A stretch of DNA of 20,900 nucleotides, taken from Actinomycetota bacterium (GTDB taxonomy: Bacteria; Actinomycetota; Thermoleophilia; Gaiellales; Gaiellaceae). Location: positions 1-20,900 of the forward strand of contig JACDBY010000183.1 in assembly GCA_013694685.1 (NCBI GenBank), read 5' to 3'. Both the position numbers and the translations under genes were made by a program. The notes below the pieces were generated by a model. It saw only the letters and a list, made by a program, of their open reading frames with translations. It searched no databases and had not been told where the DNA came from. This document shows positions 1-9,000 of the stretch, in pieces; position 1 is the stretch's first letter; each line of letters begins with the position of its first letter.

Positions 1-64
1 ACTAGGTGCCGGACAGGTCCGGCACCTACACCGGTTTGCGGTGAGACGTTAGGAGATGACGCAC
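1..64 (+). repeat. Family 1 interspersed repeat, copy 1 (hairpin element)
   Basis: Positions 2-64 match the reverse complement of 8874-8935 with three substitutions and one single-base indel (59 of 63 positions). The unit holds a perfect 11-bp stem, TAGGTGCCGGA (3-13) against TCCGGCACCTA (18-28) with a CAGG loop. A smaller ACCG/CGGT stem lies at 30-42, followed by the 17-nt core GTTTGCGGTGAGACGTT (34-50). It lies just downstream of the unknown gene at 79-564, which reads towards it, and may act as a terminator or mRNA 3' end structure. It may continue beyond the left edge. Confidence 0.85.
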
Positions 65-78
65 TAACCGGTCGACGC

Positions 79-564
79 TCAGAGCGGGGAGACGAAGAGC
101 TCCCAGATCCGTCCCGACAGCCTTGCCGCCGTGACGACGTAGGTCGCGTGGCGTTCCGCACCCAGCCGCTCGAGCTCGACGACGCCCGCCAGCGTCGGAC
201 GCCCGTCGAGTCGCACCGTCCGCTCGCGCCCGTCCCACGAGAGCTCGACGGCCTGGCCACCCGGATCGTCGTCGAGCTCGACGGTCTCGATCCGCGTCGC
301 CCCGACGACCCACAACCCGCCCTCCCTTCGCACGCCGTGCGCCCGGTAGGGCGGCGCGAGGGTCACCGCGCGACCCAGGACCTCGGAATCGCCGTCGCCT
401 TCCTCGCGCACGAGCTCTCCCCCGGGAAGTGCGACGAACCAGACCTCGGTGCCGGCGAGCTCGGGGGCAGCGAGGGTCACGACGGCGTCCCACTCGCGCT
501 GCCGGTGCAGCCCGTGGATCCCGACCTCTCCCCAGTGCGGGCCGGGGTCGTGCGGGAGCGGCAC
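79..564 (-). CDS. Hypothetical protein, 161 aa
   Basis: I do not recognise this family. The 161-residue protein has no signal peptide or membrane segment and looks rich in beta strands, with many alternating Val/Leu/Glu stretches. Trp and aromatic residues sit near both ends (HWGEVGIHGL near the N-terminus, WELFVSPL at the C-terminus). It is acidic overall and has no cysteine. The start is GTG at 562-564, five bases after the stop of the hibernation factor gene, so translation is probably coupled and the two are co-transcribed. The codon pattern matches its neighbours and supports a real gene. A family 1 repeat hairpin follows the stop. No function is proposed. Confidence 0.7.
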   Translation of the reverse strand: MPLPHDPGPHWGEVGIHGLHRQREWDAVVTLAAPELAGTEVWFVALPGGELVREEGDGDSEVLGRAVTLAPPYRAHGVRREGGLWVVGATRIETVELDDDPGGQAVELSWDGRERTVRLDGRPTLAGVVELERLGAERHATYVVTAARLSGRIWELFVSPL

Positions 565-569
565 GTGTC

Positions 570-953
570 TCAGCCGTCGGCTCGGCGGAGCAACTGCTCG
601 ATCTCCTCCGCCGGGCGAGGCTCGGGCGGCGTCGGCTGCGCGCGTCGTCTGGGCTCGTGGACGACCTTGTCGCGCCGTCGCTCGACCTGGCGCTCGAGCT
701 TGTCGACGAGCACGTCGACGGCCGCTTCGTACGTCGCCGCCGCCTCGCGCCCATGGAGGTTCGGGCCTTTCACGTGGAGCTCGGCTTCGACCAGATGGTC
801 GTCGGCGATCTTCGGGTTGTGCTCCCGGTCGAGGACGACCTCGACGAGCGTGTCGTCGTGGAGGCGACGCCCGAGCTTGGAGAACTTCGACTCCACGTAG
901 CTCCGGACGTCATCGTTCACGTGCCCGTGCCGCACCGTGACCTTCAGTCGCAT
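570..953 (-). CDS. hpf: Ribosome hibernation promoting factor, short form (HPF/RaiA family)
   Basis: This is a 127-aa protein of the HPF/RaiA (S30AE) family, which binds the decoding region of the 30S subunit and silences idle ribosomes in stationary phase. Residues 1-95 fit the family: a first strand with VTVRHGHV, a helix with VRSYVESKFSKLGR, the strand pair VEVVLDREHN and VEAELHVKG, then a basic second helix (VDVLVDKLERQVERRRDKV). The tail after residue 100 is Pro/Arg/Glu-rich and short. The C-terminal dimerisation domain of about 55 residues found in long-form HPF is absent. A strong AGGAGG ribosome site (complement of 958-963) lies four bases before the ATG at 951-953. It follows comF by 30 bases, a pairing known in other Gram-positives. 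Confidence 0.9.
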   Translation of the reverse strand: MRLKVTVRHGHVNDDVRSYVESKFSKLGRRLHDDTLVEVVLDREHNPKIADDHLVEAELHVKGPNLHGREAAATYEAAVDVLVDKLERQVERRRDKVVHEPRRRAQPTPPEPRPAEEIEQLLRRADG

Positions 954-983
954 GGCGCCTCCTCGTCGCGATCACGAGCAACG

Positions 984-1646
984 CTATCGCACGGCCCGCG
1001 CGAGACACACCACCTCGACGGAACGTGCTCCCGCCCGACGTAGGACGGTCGCGCAGGCCGCCGCCGTGGCACCGGTGGTGTAGACGTCGTCGACCAGAAC
1101 GACCGTCGGAGGCGGGCGAGCGGCGGCGACGAACGAACCACGGACGTTCGCGCGTCGCTCCGCGCGTGGTAGCCGCACCTGACGCGGCGCCGTGCCCACG
1201 CGCTCGAGGATCCCTGCGAACGGCAGATCCCAGCCCTCGGCGAGGGCCCGGCCGAGGCGCTCGGCGGGAACATGACTACGAGCCCGTGTCCGCTCCGCAT
1301 CGCCCGGGACGCAGCTGACGACGTCAACGGCAGGTCGAGCCACCACCTCGGCGACGACCGTCGCCAGGTCAGGCGCGAGGTCGCGCCGCCCGCGCTCCTT
1401 CCAGGCCGAGACGATCGCCCTCGCGTGCGCGTCGTAGACGACCGCCGCCCGCGCCCGCGCGAAGCCGAGACGCCGCCCGCTGCACTCGACGCACCGCAGC
1501 ACGGGCCACGCTCCCGGGCACCCGCAGCGGGCGCAGACGGGTGGCGCGATGCGGATCAGGAGCTCGCGACACGCCTGGCAGAGCGATGGTCCCGGCATCG
1601 CGCAGCCCGCACAGCGGGAGGGCAGCACCAGGCCGAGCAGGGACAT
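984..1646 (-). CDS. comF: ComF family protein (phosphoribosyltransferase-like)
   Basis: This is a 220-aa ComF/amidophosphoribosyltransferase-like protein. The N-terminus carries paired cysteines (Cys12/15/23/26 and Cys38/41/52/55) in the expected zinc-binding double-finger layout. The C-terminal half has the type I phosphoribosyltransferase fold signature VVLVDDVYTTGAT (about residues 182-194), the PRPP-binding loop. ComF proteins are tied to DNA uptake and, in some bacteria, to replication-fork or single-strand DNA handling; the biochemical reaction is not settled. The ATG at 1644-1646 is the natural start because the first cysteine pair follows within 12 residues. It is followed by hpf on the same strand, and 82 bases of featureless spacer separate it from the uridylyltransferase gene upstream. 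Confidence 0.9.
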   Translation of the reverse strand: MSLLGLVLPSRCAGCAMPGPSLCQACRELLIRIAPPVCARCGCPGAWPVLRCVECSGRRLGFARARAAVVYDAHARAIVSAWKERGRRDLAPDLATVVAEVVARPAVDVVSCVPGDAERTRARSHVPAERLGRALAEGWDLPFAGILERVGTAPRQVRLPRAERRANVRGSFVAAARPPPTVVLVDDVYTTGATAAACATVLRRAGARSVEVVCLARAVR

Positions 1647-1728
1647 GCAGCGACGCTATGCGAGGACGTGCGACGAGTCTGCGCCGACTGTGTGCCGACT
1701 TCCCGCGGACGCTGCCGCAGGACGTCGC

Positions 1729-2835
1729 TCAATCGAGCACGGAGGCCGCGAGCAGCTCGCGCAAGGGCGCCCGCGAGCGCTCGAGATCCTCCGGCTCCTT
1801 GATCGGGAAGAACCGTCCCCGGACACCGTTGCGAGGCACCTGGAGGTACGTTGTCGGGAGCTCCCACGAGGCGTGGTGGTACAGGCGCTCGAGCTGCACC
1901 GCCTCGCGGTCGCCGACCTGCTTGCGCACGTGCAACCAGCGCAACGCGAAGTCACGATCGAGACCGGCGAGGGTGAACGTCGCCGTATTCGTGTTGAAGA
2001 CCGCGATCCGGTCGTGATCGAAGCCGGGAGGGAACTCCGGTCCTTCGAGCAGCCCGAGCCGGCCGTCGAAGCGGACGGGAGCGCCGCCCATGTCACCCTC
2101 CTTGCCGGCGACTTCGGTCGTCAACGGCCGCCCCCCGAGGAGGTGCGCTCCCACGATCACGGGATCGATCCGGGCACCGAGGTTGTCGACGTTCGAGACG
2201 GCCACGTGCTGGACGCCCTGCGCGCGGAAGGCGCGGAGCATCCCCGAGTGGCGCACGGCCTCGAGCAGGTCGCCGTGGCCGGGGGCGTAGAGCGACGGCG
2301 CGCCGTCCTCCTCGAAGAGCTCGCCCTCGGCGGTCAACCTCAGCGAGACCGACTGCGGGAAGAACCTCGGCAGCGGGACGTCGAGCGCGCGTACGTGGGC
2401 GCGCGTATCGTCGTCCGTCGCGAAGCTCGTCATGAGCGCAACGGGGATCACGCTGCTGAGCTCCTCGGCAAGGCGCGCCGTGGCGCTCAGCTTCCAGTCG
2501 AGGAAGCTGCGCCCGTCGACCGCGTGGACGATCCCCTTGACAACGCCACCGAAACGGGTCGCCATGCCGCCTGCGAGCACGATCTGACCGACCTTCCCTT
2601 TGGACAATGCGGCGAGCCCCGCCTCGCGTGCCGAACACCACGCATCCGAGCCTGGCTCGGGGAGCACCTCGAGGTCCGAATCGCGTGGGGGCTCGAGGTG
2701 GCCGGAGACGACGTTGGACGCCGGCGAGAGCTCTCCGGACACGACACGGGCACGGAGCTCCTCGAACCGCGTCGGATCGAACCCGAACCGGGCGAGCACC
2801 TCCCTCGTCCGCGGATCAAGGTGCTCGAGCGTCAT
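1729..2835 (-). CDS. UTP--glucose-1-phosphate uridylyltransferase-like protein (UDPGP family)
   Basis: This 368-aa protein resembles the eukaryote-type UDP-sugar pyrophosphorylase family (UDPGP), not bacterial GalU. The nucleotide-binding loop LAGGMATRFGG is at residues 87-97, followed by Lys100. Further along are SNVDNLG, where the family binds the sugar nucleotide and metal, and a Gly-rich EVAGKEGDMGG segment. The likely reaction makes UDP-glucose or a related UDP-sugar from UTP and sugar-1-phosphate; the exact sugar cannot be read from sequence. The ATG at 2833-2835 overlaps the mtnA stop by four bases (ATGA), which implies translational coupling. The reading frame stays open far upstream inside mtnA, but that extension is low-complexity Arg-rich shadow sequence. 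UDP-glucose could feed the UDP-glucose dehydrogenase at 7528-8826. Confidence 0.85.
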   Translation of the reverse strand: MTLEHLDPRTREVLARFGFDPTRFEELRARVVSGELSPASNVVSGHLEPPRDSDLEVLPEPGSDAWCSAREAGLAALSKGKVGQIVLAGGMATRFGGVVKGIVHAVDGRSFLDWKLSATARLAEELSSVIPVALMTSFATDDDTRAHVRALDVPLPRFFPQSVSLRLTAEGELFEEDGAPSLYAPGHGDLLEAVRHSGMLRAFRAQGVQHVAVSNVDNLGARIDPVIVGAHLLGGRPLTTEVAGKEGDMGGAPVRFDGRLGLLEGPEFPPGFDHDRIAVFNTNTATFTLAGLDRDFALRWLHVRKQVGDREAVQLERLYHHASWELPTTYLQVPRNGVRGRFFPIKEPEDLERSRAPLRELLAASVLD

Positions 2836-3800
2836 TGGACGACCGCGGTCGCCCGCGGCAATGTGGTGGCGTACGGAGCGCGGTGCACGCCGATCTCGGT
2901 GACGATCGCCGCGACGAGGTGCGCCGGCGTGACGTCGAAGGCGGGATTGCGGGCCGCGAACCGCGTGGTCAGCTCGCCCGGATCCCGCTCCTCGATCGGT
3001 ATATCGGCGCCGTCGGCCGCTGCCGGGTCGAGGGTGGAGGTGGGCGCGACGACGACGAGTGGCAGCCCGTGGTACGTCGCCGCGACCGCGAGTCCGTACG
3101 TGCCGATCTTGTTCGCCGTGTCGCCGTTCGCCGCGATGCGGTCGGCGCCGGTGACGACGAGGTCGACCTCGTCGCGCGCCATGAACGAGGCAGCGGCGCT
3201 GTCTGCGATCACCGCGTGCGGGATGCCGAGCTGCTCGAGCTCCCAGGCGGTGAGCCTGCTGCCTTGCAGGAGCGGACGAGTCTCCCCGACCCACACGTGC
3301 GCGACGCGTCCAGCGGCCGCGGCTGCGCGAATCGCCCCGAGCGCCGACCCGTAGCCCCCCGTTGCGAGCCCGCCCGCGTTGCAGTGGGTGAGCACCCGCG
3401 CGCCCTCGGGGAAGAGCTCGACCGCGTGAGCGCCCATCCGGCGGCAGCGCTCGACCTCTTCCGCGTGAAGCTCCTCGGCGCGCTCGCGCGTCGGCTCGGC
3501 GCGCATCGCGTCGAGCGCCCAGCGCAGGTTGACGGCCGTCGGCCGCGAGCCGACGAGCCCGGCGTACGCGAGATCGAGATCCTCTCCTCGCTCTGACGCG
3601 AGCGCGAGCCCGTACGCGGCGGCGATCCCGATCGACGGCGCGCCACGGATCGCCAGCGTGCGGATCGCGTCGACGAGCTGGGCCACGCTCGTGCACCGCA
3701 GCTCGACTTCCTCGTCGGGCAGGCGTCGCTGGTCGAGGAGGACGACCGCATCCTCTTCGAGGCGAACGACCCGGTGGGGCTCGAGCTCGCGTCTCGCCAT
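2832..3800 (-). CDS. mtnA: S-methyl-5-thioribose-1-phosphate isomerase
   Basis: This 322-aa protein matches MtnA, which converts methylthioribose-1-phosphate to methylthioribulose-1-phosphate in methionine salvage. Clear family motifs are RGAPSIGIAAAYG (residues 52-64), THCNAGGLATGGYG (138-151) with the expected catalytic Cys140, and TGADRIAANGDTANKIGTYG (217-236) with catalytic Asp220. Length is slightly below the usual 340-350 residues; the N-terminus is compact but complete. It lies 46 bases after adenosylhomocysteinase and overlaps the uridylyltransferase start by four bases. No other salvage gene (mtnP, mtnB, mtnC, mtnD) is in the window, so the rest of the pathway must lie elsewhere or be absent. 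No strong Shine-Dalgarno sequence precedes the ATG. Confidence 0.96.
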   Translation of the reverse strand: MARRELEPHRVVRLEEDAVVLLDQRRLPDEEVELRCTSVAQLVDAIRTLAIRGAPSIGIAAAYGLALASERGEDLDLAYAGLVGSRPTAVNLRWALDAMRAEPTRERAEELHAEEVERCRRMGAHAVELFPEGARVLTHCNAGGLATGGYGSALGAIRAAAAAGRVAHVWVGETRPLLQGSRLTAWELEQLGIPHAVIADSAAASFMARDEVDLVVTGADRIAANGDTANKIGTYGLAVAATYHGLPLVVVAPTSTLDPAAADGADIPIEERDPGELTTRFAARNPAFDVTPAHLVAAIVTEIGVHRAPYATTLPRATAVVQ

Positions 3801-3824
3801 GGCCCGCGAACTCTACGGACGGGC

Positions 3825-3836
3825 GTGTCCGGACAC
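3825..3836. repeat. Perfect 12-bp palindrome in the ahcY-mtnA spacer
   Basis: GTGTCCGGACAC is self-complementary. It sits in the 46-base spacer between the adenosylhomocysteinase stop (3847) and the mtnA start (3800), and CTTTGG follows it at 3837-3842. The centre TCCGGA recalls the arms of the family 1 hairpins (GGTGCCGGAC and GTCCGGCACC), so it may be a degraded relative. It could also be a protein-binding site or a weak attenuator inside the transcript. A chance palindrome in GC-rich DNA cannot be excluded. Confidence 0.35.
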
Positions 3837-3846
3837 CTTTGGCGGC

Positions 3847-5539
<1,693 letters not shown>

Positions 5540-6349
5540 GTGCGGGTGCACATCATCAGCGACATGGAGGGCGTCTCCGGGATCGTCAGGGGCCGCCAGA
5601 CGCTCGGGGGCGCCCCCATGTACGACGAGGGGCGTGAGCTCTACACCGAGGAGATCAACGCAGCCGTGCGGGGCGCGAAGGCCGCCGGCGCGACCGAGAT
5701 CGTCGTCATGGATTGCCACGGGGCAGGTGGCGAGTGGTCGTTCAACTCACTCGTCCCCGATCTTCTCCATCCGGACTGCGAGTTCGTCGTGCAGGAGGAC
5801 TGGACGGAGTACACCGCCTTCCTCGAGGAGGGCTGCGACGCCGCGCTTCTCGTTGGCATGCACGCGATGGCCGGCGCCGGCAGGGGCGGGATGAACCACA
5901 CGGTCTCCGGTCAGGACTACTACAACCTCCGCTTCAACGAGACGCTCGTCGGCGAGACCGGAATCCATGCAGCGCTCTGCGGCACCTGGGGGTGCCCCGT
6001 GCTGCTCGTGACCGGCGACGACGTCGCCTGTGAGGAAGGCAAGACGCTCGTCGGCGGCGGCCTCACCACGGTTGCGGTAAAGAAGGGCCTCGGCGCGACC
6101 TCGGCGCGACAGATCCCGCCCGTCCGCGCGCGCGAGCTGATCGAGGCGGGCGCGAGGACGGCGCTCTCCGACCTGAAGGCCGTCGACCCGTGGAGCCCGG
6201 GCAGCCCCTGCGAGATCACGGTCGAGTTCAAGCACACGCTCGCCGTCGACAAGCTCCGCTTCCGGCCCGGTGTCGAGCGCGTCGACGACCGCACGATCTC
6301 GGTCACCGCCGAGACCTGGTGGGAGGCCTGGAAGACCTTCTACTTCTAG
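5540..6349 (+). CDS. dppA: M55 family D-aminopeptidase (DppA-like)
   Basis: This 269-aa zinc peptidase resembles Bacillus DppA, a D-stereospecific aminopeptidase that forms a decamer and releases N-terminal D-amino acids such as D-Ala. With the GTG at 5540-5542 as residue 1, Asp8 and Glu10 (ISDMEGVSG) and His60 (VMDCHG) fall at the positions of the known metal ligands. His108 (VGMHAM) and Glu134 or Glu139 probably complete the site, and His120 in GMNHTVSG may be the catalytic histidine. That numbering supports GTG 5540 over the in-frame ATG at 5510, which would add ten residues through the operator. No signal peptide is present, so it is cytoplasmic. It is divergent from merR and followed by a family 2 repeat. 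Its role is probably in peptidoglycan-derived D-peptide recycling. Confidence 0.9.
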   Translation: MRVHIISDMEGVSGIVRGRQTLGGAPMYDEGRELYTEEINAAVRGAKAAGATEIVVMDCHGAGGEWSFNSLVPDLLHPDCEFVVQEDWTEYTAFLEEGCDAALLVGMHAMAGAGRGGMNHTVSGQDYYNLRFNETLVGETGIHAALCGTWGCPVLLVTGDDVACEEGKTLVGGGLTTVAVKKGLGATSARQIPPVRARELIEAGARTALSDLKAVDPWSPGSPCEITVEFKHTLAVDKLRFRPGVERVDDRTISVTAETWWEAWKTFYF

Positions 6350-6360
6350 GCGGGCCGGTC

Positions 6361-6462
6361 GGGTCTGGCCTCGGAGGGGACTGACCCCTGCGCGACCGGG
6401 ACAGCCTGCTGATCGGCGCACGCCTGCAGCACGGGGGACAGACCCCTGCGGGGTCAGTCCCC
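6361..6462. repeat. Family 2 interspersed repeat, copy A (paired hairpins)
   Basis: Two hairpins flank a 46-base spacer. The right one is near-perfect: GGGGAC-A-GACCCC (6434-6446), loop TGC, GGGGTC-A-GTCCCC (6450-6462), with only the central A/A unpaired. The left one (6361-6387) has the same plan but is degraded, with GGGTC/GACCC outer arms and one mismatch. The spacer ends match copy B at 10998-11101 in inverted orientation (TGCGCGACC at 6389-6397 and GCACG at 6429-6433), while the central 31 bases (6398-6428) differ. It sits between the convergent dppA-like and cupin genes, so it could serve as a bidirectional terminator. The cupin stop TAG (6462-6464) overlaps its edge. Confidence 0.85.
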
Positions 6463-6839
6463 TAGGGAGCGTTCGTGCCAGTGCGGCCGTACTGATCCTC
6501 GAGGCGGACGACGTCGTCGAGGTGCGGCGTCGAGACCTCAACGATCAGGATGTCCTCGATGGCCGTCACCCGGTGGACGGTGCGCGGCCGGTAGCGGAAC
6601 GTGTCGCCCTCGCCGATCTCGACCGAGTCGAGCGAGCCGCCGACCTCCCCGAGCTCGAGCGTCGCCCGGCCCCGTTGCACGAGCCAGGCTTCGTCCTTCA
6701 CCTCGTGGTACTGCAGGCTCAACGAATGCCCGGCGCGCACGAGGAGGAGCTTCCCGACGTAGGCGTCGGTCTCCGCCCACACGAGCTCCCAGCCCCACGG
6801 CTTCTCGACGCGGCGCGCTGTGGTCGCGTGCTCGCTCAC
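6462..6839 (-). CDS. Cupin domain protein, mannose-6-phosphate isomerase type II-like
   Basis: This 125-aa single-domain cupin has the KPWGWELVW start (residues 13-21) typical of the sugar-phosphate isomerase cupin fused to the C-terminus of ManC-type guanylyltransferases. Metal-binding candidates are His45 and Glu50 (QYHEVKDEAWLV) and His89 (PRTVHRV). The Gly-rich strand QRGRATLELGE lies between them. It probably binds or isomerises a sugar phosphate or nucleotide sugar; the substrate is not evident. The start is GTG at 6837-6839, overlapping the nucleotidyltransferase stop by four bases (GTGA), so the two are translationally coupled, as if a ManC-like enzyme were split. The stop codon lies at the edge of the family 2 repeat. 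A longer in-frame start at 6914 inside the neighbour is rejected. Confidence 0.87.
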   Translation of the reverse strand: MSEHATTARRVEKPWGWELVWAETDAYVGKLLLVRAGHSLSLQYHEVKDEAWLVQRGRATLELGEVGGSLDSVEIGEGDTFRYRPRTVHRVTAIEDILIVEVSTPHLDDVVRLEDQYGRTGTNAP

Positions 6840-7528
6840 GCGAGCCACTCGGGGTGGGCGGTGACGTGCTCGTCCGCGCGGCGGAGTTCCTTCGGCGTGT
6901 TGACGGTGAGCCATGTCCCGGTGTGGCGGAAGGCTCGCAGCCGTCCCTCTGAAACAAGCTCCGGGAACGTCGTCGACTCGTGATCGCCCTTCTCCGGGAA
7001 GCGCGCGAGTGCCTCCTCGGAGAGGGCATAGATGCCGCAGTTGACCCAGTACGGCACCTGGCCGGCCTCCTGGAAACCGGTGACGAGATCGTCGTCGGTC
7101 AGCTCGACCTGACCGAACTGCGACGGCGGGTGGGCGACGGTCACGGTGGCGGCGGCGCCGGTCGAGCGATGCCGCTCGAGCAGCGCGTGGTAGTCGAGGT
7201 CAACCAACTCGTCGCCGTTCATCGCCAGCACGTCCCCCGTCTCGCGCCGGAATCCCGCTGCGAACCGGATCCCTCCACCCCGCCCGAGCCGCTCAGGCTC
7301 GCCGGCGCAGACGATGTCTGGACCGAGCGCGTGGAGACTCTCGAGAAACGTCTCCTCCTGACCGCCCAGGCAGCTGACGATCACGCGCTCGACCCCCGCC
7401 CTGGCGAGGCGGCCGACCTGCCAGGCGAGGAGCGGGCGGCCGCCGACCTGGACGAGCGACTTGGGCAGACCGCCGGCGGCATCACCGAGCCGCTCGGCCT
7501 TGCCGCCTGCGAGGACGATCGCCTCCAT
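6836..7528 (-). CDS. Sugar-1-phosphate nucleotidyltransferase (RmlA/HddC-like)
   Basis: This 230-aa protein has a minimal nucleotidyltransferase fold. The N-terminus reads MEAIVLAGGKAERL (1-14), then LPKSLVQVGGRPLL (21-34) with the conserved Lys that contacts the sugar phosphate. MNGDEL (103-108) holds the metal-binding Asp. It would join an NTP and a sugar-1-phosphate to give an NDP-sugar. Nearest-looking families are glucose-1-phosphate thymidylyltransferases and the heptose/mannose-1-phosphate guanylyltransferases; sequence alone does not choose the sugar. It has no left-handed beta-helix acyltransferase tail. The ATG at 7526-7528 shares one base with the ugd stop (TGATG), and its own stop overlaps the cupin start, so the three genes form a coupled unit. 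Confidence 0.9.
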   Translation of the reverse strand: MEAIVLAGGKAERLGDAAGGLPKSLVQVGGRPLLAWQVGRLARAGVERVIVSCLGGQEETFLESLHALGPDIVCAGEPERLGRGGGIRFAAGFRRETGDVLAMNGDELVDLDYHALLERHRSTGAAATVTVAHPPSQFGQVELTDDDLVTGFQEAGQVPYWVNCGIYALSEEALARFPEKGDHESTTFPELVSEGRLRAFRHTGTWLTVNTPKELRRADEHVTAHPEWLA

Positions 7529-8826
7529 CAGCGTCCGTTCGAGGCGGCGCGACCGATCGCGTCGTACCGAAAGCCGGCGCCGCGCATCTCGTCCGGATCG
7601 AGCATGTTGCGTCCGTCCACGAGGACGGCTGTGCGCATCGTCGCCCCGAGAGCGCGCCAGTCGAGCCCGCCGAGCTCCGGCCACTCCGTTACGAGGACGA
7701 CCGCGTCGGCGCCACGCACGGCCTCGTCGACGCTCTCCACCTGACGCACCCCCGTAAGACCGTCGGCCGAGGCGACGGGATCCCACGCGACGACCTCGGC
7801 CCCCTCGGCGAGCAGGCGACCGGCGAGGACGAACGCGGGCGCCTCGCGGGTGTCGTCGGTGCCCGGCTTGAACGCGAGGCCGAGGAGCGCGATCCGCTTG
7901 TCGCGCAACGTGTCGAGCAGCTCGACGAGCTTTCCGATCACGCGCCGCTTCTGGAGCTCGTTCACCTCGATGACGGCGTTCAGCACCTGGAAGTGGTAGC
8001 CCGAGTTCGCCGCGAGCTGCTTCAGCGCGAGCGAATCCTTCGGGAAACAACTGCCACCGAAGCCGACCCCGGCCCGCAGGAAGCTCTTGCCGATGCGGCG
8101 GTCGTAGCCGATCCCCTCGGCGACCTTCACGACGTCGGCGCCGGTCGCCTCGCAGACGTTCGCGATCTCGTTGATGAACGAGATCCGCGTCATCAAGGCC
8201 GCGTTGGCGGCGAGCTTGATCATCTCCGCCGAGGCGACGTCGGCGCGCACGATCGGCGCGTCGATCCCGGAGTGGAGCGCCGCCACCGCGTCCCCGTCGG
8301 CCTCGTCGAAGGCGCCGATGACGATCCGGTCGGGCTCAAGGAAGTCGCGTACCGCCGTCCCCTCGGCGGTGAACTCGGGATTCGAGACGTAGCCCACGTG
8401 CGCGAGCCCGCGGGCGTCGAGTCGATGCCGCACCTTCGTGCCGGTGCCGACCGGGACGGTGCTCTTCAGCGCGACGACGATCCGCCTCTCCATCTCGGGC
8501 AGCTCGTCAATCACCGTCCAGACGGCCGACAGGTCGGCATCGCCGGAGTACGTCGGTGGGGTCCCCACAGCGACAAAGACGAACCCCGCGCCGTCGATCG
8601 CCTCCTCGACATCGGTCGTGTAGAAGAGGCGCTCCGCGTTTCGCTCGAGCAGATCGTCGAGGCCCGGCTCGTAGATCGGCACCTCCCCGCGGCGCAGCGC
8701 TGCGATCCGGTCGGGGACGATGTCCCGGATCGCGACCCGGTGACCGAGCTCCGCGAAGCAGGCACCCGTGACGAGGCCGACGTAGCCTGCCCCAAAGACA
8801 GCAATCCGCTTTCCGTCACCGCTCAT
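7528..8826 (-). CDS. ugd: UDP-glucose 6-dehydrogenase
   Basis: This 432-aa protein oxidises UDP-glucose to UDP-glucuronate using two NAD+. The Rossmann motif RIAVFGAGYVGLVTGACFAE is at 7-26 and VAVGTP at 85-90. STVPVGTG (122-129) and NPEFTAEG (149-156) are family motifs. GFGGSCFPKD (255-264) carries the catalytic Cys260, and FKPGTDDTREAP lies in the C-terminal nucleotide-binding domain. The related GDP-mannose dehydrogenase is possible, but the motifs favour Ugd. The ATG at 8824-8826 starts directly before the Rossmann fold. No Shine-Dalgarno sequence is visible, and TATCCT (complement of 8837-8842) ends ten bases before the ATG, so a near-leaderless transcript is possible. Upstream lies the family 1 repeat cluster, then the LCP gene. 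UDP-glucuronate is a precursor of acidic wall or capsule polymers. Confidence 0.95.
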   Translation of the reverse strand: MSGDGKRIAVFGAGYVGLVTGACFAELGHRVAIRDIVPDRIAALRRGEVPIYEPGLDDLLERNAERLFYTTDVEEAIDGAGFVFVAVGTPPTYSGDADLSAVWTVIDELPEMERRIVVALKSTVPVGTGTKVRHRLDARGLAHVGYVSNPEFTAEGTAVRDFLEPDRIVIGAFDEADGDAVAALHSGIDAPIVRADVASAEMIKLAANAALMTRISFINEIANVCEATGADVVKVAEGIGYDRRIGKSFLRAGVGFGGSCFPKDSLALKQLAANSGYHFQVLNAVIEVNELQKRRVIGKLVELLDTLRDKRIALLGLAFKPGTDDTREAPAFVLAGRLLAEGAEVVAWDPVASADGLTGVRQVESVDEAVRGADAVVLVTEWPELGGLDWRALGATMRTAVLVDGRNMLDPDEMRGAGFRYDAIGRAASNGR

Positions 8827-8873
8827 GACCGGCAGGAGGATAGTCGTGACCGGGTCGTTACCCGCATCATCTG

Positions 8874-8935
8874 GTGCGTCGTCTCCTAACGTCTCACCGG
8901 AAACCGGTGGAGGTGCCGGACCTGTCGGCACCTAG
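8874..8935 (-). repeat. Family 1 interspersed repeat, copy 2
   Basis: This 62-base unit is the inverted match of positions 2-64. It retains an AGGTGCCG/CGGCACCT stem around GACCTGT, shortened by a one-base deletion relative to copy 1. It has a perfect CACCGG-AAA-CCGGTG stem, where copy 1 carries a mismatch, and the core GTTTCCGGTGAGACGTT (complement of 8888-8904). It lies upstream of ugd and abuts a second, diverged inverted unit at 8932-9000, so the locus is a two-unit mosaic. Confidence 0.85.
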
Positions 8936-9000
8936 TGCCGCCGGATCGCAACGTTATACCGGGCAGTTTCCGGTGGAACGTTGCGAGACGCAGGCACTAG
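8932..9000 (+). repeat. Diverged family 1 unit with 8-bp terminal inverted repeats and a long stem-loop
   Basis: The unit is bounded by CTAGTGCC (8932-8939) and GGCACTAG (8993-9000), a perfect 8-bp inverted repeat. Inside is a nested hairpin: CGCAACGTT (8947-8955) pairs with AACGTTGCG (8977-8985), and ACCGG (8958-8962) pairs with CCGGT (8970-8974), with a two-base internal bulge on each side. The 17-nt core GTTTCCGGTGGAACGTT (8966-8982) matches the core of both other copies at all but three positions. It is oriented opposite to the adjacent copy 2. The LCP stop codon TAG (complement of 8997-8999) falls within the right end. Confidence 0.8.

Noticed and set aside
1549..3354. A plus-strand open frame of about 600 codons across the uridylyltransferase and mtnA genes
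   Set aside because: Same cause: it covers two well-supported genes on the other strand and shows only low-complexity Arg/Glu/Asp-rich sequence.
2836..3696. N-terminal extension of the uridylyltransferase into mtnA
   Set aside because: The extension is an Arg-rich shadow of mtnA. The ATGA overlap at 2832-2835 gives a normal start that suits the family length.
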